Shown: piece by piece, positions 25,809-32,625 of the stretch
How the letters are laid out: every line of letters starts with the position of its first letter
Numbering within the stretch: position 1 is the stretch's first letter
Assembly (NCBI GenBank): GCA_041687755.1
Contig: JBDNJM010000114.1
Coordinates: 1 to 48,174 of the forward strand
DNA from: JBDNJM01 sp041687755
GTDB lineage: Bacteria; Planctomycetota; UBA1135; GCA-002686595
Length of the DNA: 48,174 bases
Direction of reading: 5' to 3'
Translations under genes and position numbers: made by a program
Notes under the pieces: model-generated
The model's input: the letters and a program-made list of their open reading frames with translations, nothing else
Databases searched by the model: none
Told to the model about the DNA's origin: nothing

Positions 25809-27967
25809 TCGGAGTCTTCCTCGTCGAGGTAGCCGAGGCGGCGGAGCTGGGCGTCGAGGTCGGCGGTGCGCCGAAAGACCTCGGGCTCGGCGCGGGGGCT
25901 GAGGATCTTCTCAAGCTCCGCGGGCGTCGGAGCGGCGCGGTCGGGCGGTGTTTCCGCCGGGGCCTCGACGCCCTGGTCGAGTCGGTACCAGGCGGGTTGT
26001 TCGGTGGCGTCGGTGCGCATCCACTTCCAGCCGTCGGCGAGGCGCGCGACGCTGCCGAAGTGGCGGAAGGCGACGTCGCTGGTGGCCCACAGGATGCCGT
26101 CGCGGTCGGGGCCCAGGAGGTCCGCGCCGATCCAGGCGGCGGGCGGCTCGAGCCCGGCGTAGCGGGCGAGCGTGGGCGCAAGGTCGATCAGGGCGGTGGG
26201 AGTGGTGTCGAGGCCGGGCGTGATGTCGGGGCCAAAGAGCAGCAGCGGGATGCGCAGCTGGGCCTCGAACGCCTCGGACGAGTGGAACAGGCGCTCGTTC
26301 TCGCCGAACGCGTTGCCGTGGTCGCTGGTGAAGGCGAGCAGGCCGCGCTCGAACCAGCCGGCGGCCTCGAGGCCGGCGAGCCAGGCGCCGAACTCGGCGT
26401 CGAACTCGTGCACGGCGCCGCGGTAGAGGGCCTCGAGGCGGCGCAGTTCGGCGGGGAAGCGCTCGATCCAGACGGACTGGGGGTCGTCGGGGTCGAGGTC
26501 GTCGGCGAGGCTCTTGGCGAGTTCGTCCGCGGACAGGCGCGGCTCGACGTCGAGGTCGAGGGCGGTGAGCGTGGCGGGCTCGGCTTTGAACGGGCCGTGG
26601 ACGCGGAAGGTCTGCACGAACAGGAACAGCGGGCGGCCGTCGTTCTGGGCGCGGTGCTCGTCGACGAGTTCGAGCACGCGTGTGAAGCCGTCGGCCGTCT
26701 CCTCGAACAGGTCGAAGCCTTGGTCGAGGCCGAAGCGCGCGGAGCAGAAGCCGCCTGCGGTCACGGCGAGGGTGCGGTAGCCGGCGGCGGAAAAAGTCTC
26801 GGCGACGGTCTCGATGGGTCCGGGCAGGCGCTTGGTCGCGAGGGTGGCGGTGTGCTGGCGCGGGTGGAGGCTGGAGAACAGTGAGCCGTGGGAGGGCAGG
26901 GTCCAGGTCGAGGAGGCCCAGCTCTCGCGGTAGAGGCGCGAACGACGGCTGAGCGCGTCGACGGCCGGCATGAGACCCGCCGGCAGGGCGTCGGGTCCGA
27001 AGGTGTAGCCGGTGGCGGGGTCGCGGTAGGCCTGCAGGTTGTCGGCGCGCAGGGTGTCGGCGAGGAACAGGAGCACGTCGGGGTGGGCGGCGGGCGCGGG
27101 GGCGGCAGGTACGAGGCGCGGGTCGACGAGGGCGCCGAGGGCGGGGACGCCCTGGGCGCGGATCTCGAGGCGGTGCTTGCCCGCGAGGTCGTTCGGCAGC
27201 GCGATCGTCCAGGCGACGGCATCGAGTTCGTGGTGCGGGCGGAACGGCTTTGAGGTGAGCGGCTCGCCGTCGATGAGCACCTCGACGCGGACGTCCCCCG
27301 CGGGCGGCGCTTCGGCGCTGGGACCTTCGAGCGCGACGCCGAGCTGCAGCGTGTCGCCGGGCCGGAACTCGGCCTCGGTCGACCAGGCGAGGCCCGTGCC
27401 GAACAGGCTCCCGCGTCCGCCGAGTCCGGGCAGCCGCAGCCGCCCGTGCGCGGCGCCGCCGAAGTCGCTGGGCACCCGCTGCACGATCCGAGTCTGCTGC
27501 GGGGCGTCGTCGTGCATGAGGAACAGCAGCTCTCCGTGCCAACCGTAGGCCGGCGACTGCTGCCGGGTCTCCTGGAGCTTGCGTGGCTGGACCCGCGTGG
27601 CGTTCAGCACGTCCCCGTCGGCCTCGAGCCCAAACCGGGACTCCTGCCCGGGGTCCCAGATGGGCACGGGCAGATGCGTCGTGAACGCGCCGTCGATCTC
27701 GAAGGCGCGCCAGGCCTCGACGGGCAGCAGGAGCTCGAGGTCGAGACCTTGGCCCCCGGGCTCACCGACCGGGACGAGCCGCAGAGTCGATGCGGCGGTT
27801 CCGGGCAGCTCGCTGAGCTCTCCGACCAGCGCGCGCACGGCCGACTCGTCCACGGCGCTGCTTCCCCGGGCGCCGCTCCCGTCGGAGCAGCCTGCCAGCA
27901 GCAGCACGAGGCCTGAGCAGGCCCCCGCCCCGGACTCGAACGTGTCCTTGCGCGCGTGCACTTGCAT
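25805..27967 (-). CDS. Sulfatase/alkaline-phosphatase-superfamily lipoprotein
   Basis: The 720-aa product is probably a lipoprotein (GLVLLLAGC lipobox near residue 25). After a beta-rich N-terminal part of about 270 residues, the sulfatase-fold domain starts with HPDVLLFLADTLRADNL, giving the first metal Asp. The nucleophile region is STWTLPSHGSLF, where the C/S-x-P-S-R of true sulfatases is replaced by T-x-P-S-H. The second metal site is FTSDHGNAFGE. A Thr nucleophile means no formylglycine can form, so phosphodiesterase, phosphatase or phosphotransferase chemistry (as in LtaS-like enzymes) is more likely than sulfate ester hydrolysis. ATG 27967 is preferred over the GTG at 27973. The stop overlaps rnc. 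Confidence 0.85.
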   Translation of the reverse strand: MQVHARKDTFESGAGACSGLVLLLAGCSDGSGARGSSAVDESAVRALVGELSELPGTAASTLRLVPVGEPGGQGLDLELLLPVEAWRAFEIDGAFTTHLPVPIWDPGQESRFGLEADGDVLNATRVQPRKLQETRQQSPAYGWHGELLFLMHDDAPQQTRIVQRVPSDFGGAAHGRLRLPGLGGRGSLFGTGLAWSTEAEFRPGDTLQLGVALEGPSAEAPPAGDVRVEVLIDGEPLTSKPFRPHHELDAVAWTIALPNDLAGKHRLEIRAQGVPALGALVDPRLVPAAPAPAAHPDVLLFLADTLRADNLQAYRDPATGYTFGPDALPAGLMPAVDALSRRSRLYRESWASSTWTLPSHGSLFSSLHPRQHTATLATKRLPGPIETVAETFSAAGYRTLAVTAGGFCSARFGLDQGFDLFEETADGFTRVLELVDEHRAQNDGRPLFLFVQTFRVHGPFKAEPATLTALDLDVEPRLSADELAKSLADDLDPDDPQSVWIERFPAELRRLEALYRGAVHEFDAEFGAWLAGLEAAGWFERGLLAFTSDHGNAFGENERLFHSSEAFEAQLRIPLLLFGPDITPGLDTTPTALIDLAPTLARYAGLEPPAAWIGADLLGPDRDGILWATSDVAFRHFGSVARLADGWKWMRTDATEQPAWYRLDQGVEAPAETPPDRAAPTPAELEKILSPRAEPEVFRRTADLDAQLRRLGYLDEEDSE

Positions 27968-28002
27968 GCCCACAGCCTAGGGCACGCGCGGGGATGGGGT
28001 CC

Positions 28003-28118
28003 GAACGGAATCCGCCAACTGGGCCGCCGGGCGCACCGGGCCCGAACGGCGTTCCGCCCTCGGGCTCCCGCGGCCCGCTAGGGGGCCTTGGCCCAGGGGG
28101 AGTTGGCGGATTTCGTTC
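28003..28118. repeat. Long-range inverted repeat in a divergent promoter region
   Basis: The arms 28003-28020 and 28101-28118 are complementary at 17 of 18 positions (the odd pair is G-T). The 80-base G/C-rich interior contains further partial pairings (28021-28025 with 28090-28094). It sits between the divergent sulfatase-like and SGNH-like genes. It could be a structured leader, an operator pair or a small mobile-repeat relic. Confidence 0.7.
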
Positions 28119-28146
28119 AAACCTTACGAGGCTAGGCTTGGGGGTC

Positions 28147-29277
28147 ATGGGCAACACGGACGAGTCGGACTGGAAGCCGCGTGCGAATGACGAGCTCGTC
28201 GAGCCGTTTTTTGGGGGGCTGCAGGTGGAGGCGTCGCCGCCGACGCCGCCGGCGCGGCGGTGGCTCGCTCGGGCAGGCCTGTTGCTCCTGGGGCTGGTCG
28301 TGGCGATTGGTTTGTTCGAGGCGTACGTGCGGGTGTTCGATCCTCTCGGGACGAGCCACTTTTCGAACATGAAGCGCTACGGGTCCGAGGCGATTGAGGC
28401 TCGGCTGGAGACGGAGCGGCTGTTCGTGCACAAGCCGCATCTCCAGATAGCGATGCAGGGCTGGGAGATGCGCACGGATAGGTTCGGGCTGCGGGGGGCG
28501 GACGTGGAGCACCCGAAGCCGGCGGACGTGCGGCGGCTGCTGTTCATCGGAGACTCAGTGACCTTCGGCTGGGGGCTGCAGGAGGAGGAGACGCTGCCGG
28601 CGCAGGTGGCGGCGGAACTGAACGCGGGCGGCCTAGAGCGCTTCGAGGCGATCAACGCGGGGCACCCGCAGCACGACACCACCCAGGAGGCGGTGATCCT
28701 GTTCGACGTCGGCTTCGAGTACGAACCTGAGCTCGTTTGCCTGGTGTGGTGTGGCAACGGCACGCTGCTGACGCGCAGCGCGGGACCGACTTCGAAGGTC
28801 GGACGTGAGGATCCGGAGATCGAGGCGGAGCTGGCTCACCAGGCGCGCGTAAAGGCTCGACTCGGGCGGCTGAAGCCGGTCCTGCCCGCGTCCGTACGAT
28901 TCCTGAGCCACGTGTACACGCGTCTGCGGACCGCCAAGCTCCAGCAGGCGCGCGGCAGCCAAGCCTTCGACCTGGACTTTCTCGGTGTCGATCGCAGCGA
29001 GGGCTGGGCGGCGGCCAAGGCGTCGATCCTCAAGATGCGCGCGGAGTGCGAGCAGCGCGGCGTCTGCTTCGCGGTGCTCTCGACCGACTCGACGGCGGAG
29101 CTGGGGGAGTTTTGCGCGGCGGAGGGGCTCGCGTTCGCCCCGATCCATCCGACCCAGGAGGAGCGCGCCACCGGGCTGCGCAACAGCAACGCGGATCCGC
29201 ACCTGAACGGGCGCGGCAACGCGATCATGGCGCGCAACACGCTCGCCGCCCTGCGGGAGTGGGGCTGGTTGCCCTGA
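28147..29277 (+). CDS. Membrane-anchored SGNH/GDSL-hydrolase-like protein
   Basis: The 376-aa product has one N-terminal transmembrane helix at about residues 40-58 (RAGLLLLGLVVAIGLFEAYV), placing the rest outside the cytoplasm. The SGNH block I is LLFIGDSVTFGWG (Ser near residue 135). A block III-like segment is LVCLVWCGNG, and block V is DPHLNGRGN near residue 350 with Asp and His in the catalytic arrangement. Such domains act as esterases or acetyl-esterases on polysaccharides or peptidoglycan, or as AlgX-like O-acetyltransferases. The substrate cannot be told here. ATG 28147 is chosen because the open frame upstream (from 27994) runs through the inverted repeat and gives only Gly/Pro-rich sequence. 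Confidence 0.8.
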   Translation: MGNTDESDWKPRANDELVEPFFGGLQVEASPPTPPARRWLARAGLLLLGLVVAIGLFEAYVRVFDPLGTSHFSNMKRYGSEAIEARLETERLFVHKPHLQIAMQGWEMRTDRFGLRGADVEHPKPADVRRLLFIGDSVTFGWGLQEEETLPAQVAAELNAGGLERFEAINAGHPQHDTTQEAVILFDVGFEYEPELVCLVWCGNGTLLTRSAGPTSKVGREDPEIEAELAHQARVKARLGRLKPVLPASVRFLSHVYTRLRTAKLQQARGSQAFDLDFLGVDRSEGWAAAKASILKMRAECEQRGVCFAVLSTDSTAELGEFCAAEGLAFAPIHPTQEERATGLRNSNADPHLNGRGNAIMARNTLAALREWGWLP

Positions 29278-29401
29278 TCCAGGGGAGCCCACGGCGGTGC
29301 CGTCCGGGCGCTCTAGCCTTTTCGGGAGCGCGGGCCGGGGACGGCCCTGGGCGGTGGCGCGGGTCGGTGGTGCGGCCCTTTCCGCCAGGCCGTGTCGCGG
29401 C

Positions 29402-30997
29402 CTAGGGGCAGGAGGTGATCTTGAGGGCGTTCGAGCTCTGGAACTGAATCACAGGGAGCAGCGCGGACACGACCGAGGCGGCCTGTAGGTAGATCGTGGT
29501 CGCGGCGGTCGGGGAGGCGAGATTCACGGCGATTTGGGCGCTGCCGAAGCCGTCCGCGATGAAGGTCAGGTTCGTGGGCAGCACCTGGCCGAGGTCGATC
29601 AGGACCGGCGGCAGCAGCGGAGTGGAGGGGGCGATGCTCTGATTCGAGGAGACCAGGATCAGGCCGGCGGCGAGCAGGTCGGTTCCGCTGACCCGCAGCT
29701 TCGCCTGGCTGCCGAAGGGGGTTTCCAGGGTCATAGCGAAGGCGAAGCCGCCGTCGAGGCCCGGCGGTCCACCGCCCTCACCGAAGGGCGTGCCGGTGCA
29801 CGCAGGGCGACCGCGGAACAGCCGCAGCTCGGCCGTGGCTGAGAGGCTGGCGGCGGCGTCGAGGGCCTTGCCGCTGCGGTAGGCGAGCATCCCGTTTGCT
29901 GCGATGTCGATGGCCCGGAGCAGCTCCGGGCCGCTTGGCGAGAGACCGCCGGGCACGGTGTCGGTGAGCTGGCGCAGGTGGCCGCTGACGGTCTCGAAGG
30001 CGAACAGCTCGAGGCTGCCGTCGGGGTTCCGCCCGACCAGGTCGAGCCCGGACTCGAATGCGACGAAGGAGCCGTCCGGGCTGATCGTCGGGTCGCTGGA
30101 CAGCTTGGGTGGCCCTTGGCCGGAGCACAAAGTCAGCGCGCCACTGTTCAGGTCGGCGAAGTAGACGTTGACGCCGAGGGCGTTGACGCCCGTGAAGTCG
30201 TGGGCCGACACGAATGCGACGCGGACGCCTTCGGCGTCGATGGAGGCGTAGTCCGAGCGCAGGCCCGTGGGATTCTGGGTGACCGCCGTGATCTGTCCGA
30301 TGGCTGCGTCCCAGCGCTGGATTTCGAGGTTGCCGTTGGGGTTCGTGCCGTCCTGGTTACCGACCGAGGCGAACACGATCCGCGAACCGTCTCCGTTGAC
30401 GGACGGTCGCTGGCGGCCGAGGCCGAGGCTGTTCGTGAGCTGGATCAGCACCCCGCTCGCGCGCTCCAAGCGAAATATCTCGGCGTTGCCGTCCGGGTTG
30501 GTGCCGAGCGGATCCGCTGCGGAGGAGAACGCGAGGAAGGCGCCGTCGCCCGAGAGGCTCGGTGCGTCGGGGCCCGGGCCGGCGGGGTGGTCGGTGAGCT
30601 GGAGGATCTGCAGCGAAGTGAGGTCCAGCTCGAACAGCTCGCCGCTCCCGTCGGCATTGAGCCCCGCGAAGTCGGCGTTGCTCGCGAACACCGCGAAGCT
30701 GGCGTCGCCCGCCACCACGGGAGTCCGATTGAACACGCCGAGGGGGGTCTGGGTGAGCTGTCGAGCGCCCTGGGCGGAATCCCACACGAACAGCTCCGGG
30801 TTCCCCTCGGGGTTCGCGCCGCCGAGGTCCGCCGAACTGAGGAACGTGAGGGTCTCCCCGGCGTCCGAAATCGTCGGTTCGAGGACCGCGGCCCCGAGTC
30901 CGTCGGTCAGTTGCTCGAACAGCACCGTGTTTGCCGACTGGCCCCACGCCAGGGCTGGCGCGAGCGCCACGGCGAGCCATTCGAGCGCTGGATTCAT
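29402..30997 (-). CDS. Exported TolB-like (WD40/PD40) beta-propeller protein
   Basis: The 531-aa product has a signal peptide at residues 1-21 (LAVALAPALAWGQS). Propeller repeats have the PD40 pattern: SDAGETLTFLSSADLGGANP, SGDGAFLAFSSAADPLGTNP, NGDGSRIVFASVGNQDGTNP and SPDGSFVAFESGLDLVGRNP, each followed by an E-[LI]-F/Q strand. The C-terminal 130 residues form a separate beta-rich domain like those of other exported proteins in the window. ATG 30997 is preferred because AAGGA lies 8 nt upstream; the ATG at 31006 would overlap that site. It is a stand-alone propeller, not the periplasmic TolB of a Tol-Pal operon, since no tol genes are nearby. Function unknown. Confidence 0.8.
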   Translation of the reverse strand: MNPALEWLAVALAPALAWGQSANTVLFEQLTDGLGAAVLEPTISDAGETLTFLSSADLGGANPEGNPELFVWDSAQGARQLTQTPLGVFNRTPVVAGDASFAVFASNADFAGLNADGSGELFELDLTSLQILQLTDHPAGPGPDAPSLSGDGAFLAFSSAADPLGTNPDGNAEIFRLERASGVLIQLTNSLGLGRQRPSVNGDGSRIVFASVGNQDGTNPNGNLEIQRWDAAIGQITAVTQNPTGLRSDYASIDAEGVRVAFVSAHDFTGVNALGVNVYFADLNSGALTLCSGQGPPKLSSDPTISPDGSFVAFESGLDLVGRNPDGSLELFAFETVSGHLRQLTDTVPGGLSPSGPELLRAIDIAANGMLAYRSGKALDAAASLSATAELRLFRGRPACTGTPFGEGGGPPGLDGGFAFAMTLETPFGSQAKLRVSGTDLLAAGLILVSSNQSIAPSTPLLPPVLIDLGQVLPTNLTFIADGFGSAQIAVNLASPTAATTIYLQAASVVSALLPVIQFQSSNALKITSCP

Positions 30998-31179
30998 CTC
31001 AAACATCCTTACACGACCCCCCGCTGAATGCCGGGGAATCACTAGATTCCGGGCGCCCGCAAGCCGGGGGAGTCGGGCGGGAACCGAGGGTCGAGCAGGC
31101 CCCCGGTGAATTGCGTGCTTGCCTCCCGGGCACCGCTGGGGGGGGCCCAGGGACGCCGGACGCGCCCGGTGCGCCTCGC

Positions 31180-32370
31180 CTAGAACAGTCCGGCGGCCGT
31201 GCGGCCGGTGATGCGCTCGTACTCGGCCTCTGCGAAGCGATCCGTCATGCCCGCCATGTAGTCGCAGATCGAGCGCGGAAGGCCCACCTCGTCGGTCCAG
31301 CTGCGGTACCAGGGCGGCAGGTCGTCCGGGTGCTGGAGGTAGCGCTCGAAGAGCGCCCCGAGGACGGCCTTGGCCCCGACGGTCAGGCGCTGCAGGTGCT
31401 CGTGGCGGTAGAAGTCGCGGTAGAGGAACTGCTGCAGTTCGGCGACCTGGGGACCGAGGTCGGGTCCGTGTCCGATCAGCATGGCCTGGCGCTGGCGCGC
31501 GTCCTCTGGGCTGTTCAGTCCGGCGGCCGACAGCTGCCCGGCCGAGTGCCGGATCAGATCCTCGATGCAGACCCGGATCAGGTCGCCGCCCACGAGCTTG
31601 ACGCGCAGCGGGTCGTCGACGGTCGACTCGAGGAACCCCGGGTGCCGCTGCTCGACGCGCACCAGGCTGTCGCGCCACAGGGAGCTCTCCCGCTCCAGGT
31701 CAGCTTGGGTGAACATGCCCGCCCGCAGGCCGTCCTCAATGTCGTGGACGTCGTAGGCCGTCGAGTCCGCCAGGTCGACGACCTGGGCCTCAAGGTAGGG
31801 ATGCCGCGGCTTGGGCCCGAACTCGTCCGGCCAGTCGCGGGCGCTCTCGTGCTTGAGCAAGGACTCGCGCAGCTCGCGCGTCAGGTTCAGGCCGGCGTAG
31901 GCCGGGCTGCGACGCTCGAGTTGATCTACCACCCGCAAGACCTGCGCGTTGTGGCGGAAGCCCTCGTGATCGGCCATCAGGGCATCCAGGGCCCACTCCC
32001 CGCGATGACCGAAGGGCGGATGCCCGATGTCGTGGGCGAGGGCGAGGGCTTCGCAAAGGGGCTCGTTGAGCCGCAGCGCGCTGCCCAGCGAGCGCGCGAC
32101 CTGCGCGACCTCTAGGCTGTGGCTCAGCCGCGTGCGGTGATGGTCGCCCTCACGGTTGACGAACACCTGCGTCTTGTACATCAGCCGGCGGAAGGCCGTG
32201 CAGTGCACCAGGCGGTCGCGGTCGCGCTCGTACTCGGTGCGGAGGGAGTCGGCGGGTTCGGGCGTGCGACGACCGCGGCTGTGTTCCGCTCGCAGCGCGA
32301 AGGGTGCCAGGGCCTCGGCCTCGCGAGCGTGCTTGGCTTCGCGGTCGAGCAGGAGGAGCGAGGCGGACAT
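31180..32370 (-). CDS. dgt: Deoxyguanosinetriphosphate triphosphohydrolase-like protein (HD domain dNTPase)
   Basis: HD-superfamily phosphohydrolase that cleaves dNTPs to nucleosides and triphosphate. The 396-aa length matches the dgt-like type. Motifs are DRLVHCTAFRRLMYKTQVFV at about residue 52, the metal-binding HRTRLSHSLEVAQVAR, the HD pair in LALAHDIGHPPFGHRGE, and the distal Asp in VVDLADSTAYDVHDIEDGL. ATG 32370 is chosen because upstream codons translate the GC-rich 12-bp tandem repeat as RRHP repeats, which no family member has. It stands between the TolB-like gene and the unknown exported protein. Confidence 0.93.
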   Translation of the reverse strand: MSASLLLLDREAKHAREAEALAPFALRAEHSRGRRTPEPADSLRTEYERDRDRLVHCTAFRRLMYKTQVFVNREGDHHRTRLSHSLEVAQVARSLGSALRLNEPLCEALALAHDIGHPPFGHRGEWALDALMADHEGFRHNAQVLRVVDQLERRSPAYAGLNLTRELRESLLKHESARDWPDEFGPKPRHPYLEAQVVDLADSTAYDVHDIEDGLRAGMFTQADLERESSLWRDSLVRVEQRHPGFLESTVDDPLRVKLVGGDLIRVCIEDLIRHSAGQLSAAGLNSPEDARQRQAMLIGHGPDLGPQVAELQQFLYRDFYRHEHLQRLTVGAKAVLGALFERYLQHPDDLPPWYRSWTDEVGLPRSICDYMAGMTDRFAEAEYERITGRTAAGLF

Positions 32371-32453
32371 GCTTGGATTGGAGCGGAGTGGCGCAGGGGT
32401 TCCAAGGGCCGAATTCGCTGGGAAGAGCAGCTGGGACCGGGCGCGGCCCTCGC

Positions 32454-32501
32454 GTCGGGGGTGGCGTCGGGGGTGGCGCCGGGGATGGCGCCGGGGGCGG
32501 G
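32454..32501. repeat. 12-bp tandem repeat, four copies, in the dgt leader
   Basis: Two exact copies of gtcgggggtggc (32454-32477) are followed by two diverged copies (32478-32501). It lies 84-131 bases upstream of the dgt start codon. G-runs every 12 bases could form unusual DNA or RNA structure (G-quadruplex-like) on the plus strand. Confidence 0.75.
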
Positions 32502-32549
32502 CAGCGCCATAGCCCTTGCCCGGCGGACTGGGGAACGTCAACGGGCAAG

Positions 32550-32576
32550 GGCGGCTCGGATCGCTCCGAAGCCGCC
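32550..32576 (-). terminator. Hairpin downstream of the unknown exported protein
   Basis: ggcggctcgga (32550-32560) pairs with 32565-32576 around a TCGC loop, with one bulged A. It lies 50 bases beyond the stop codon at 32626. A second stem (32512-32522 with 32542-32552) overlaps it, so the two could be alternative structures. Confidence 0.5.
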
Positions 32577-32625
32577 CGCCTGAGGAGCCTGGAGGGCTCT
32601 GCGCTGTCCTGGAGGAGTCTGTTGT

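Noticed and set aside
26000..27500. Long plus- and minus-strand frames antisense or overlapping to the sulfatase-like gene
   Set aside because: They are Arg/Pro/Ala-rich shadows of high-GC coding sequence without domains. The same holds for many long frames opposite argS, mfd, the ABC-F gene and the cytochromes.
25805..27967. Formylglycine-dependent sulfatase
   Set aside because: The nucleophile motif is T-L-P-S-H, so there is no Cys or Ser to convert to formylglycine.
29402..30997. TolB of a Tol-Pal system
   Set aside because: No tolA, tolQ, tolR or pal gene is nearby, and the C-terminal domain is of the exported type shared with other secreted proteins here. It is simply a PD40 propeller.
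32454..32501. CRISPR array
   Set aside because: The 12-bp units are directly abutting with no spacers, and no cas gene is present.
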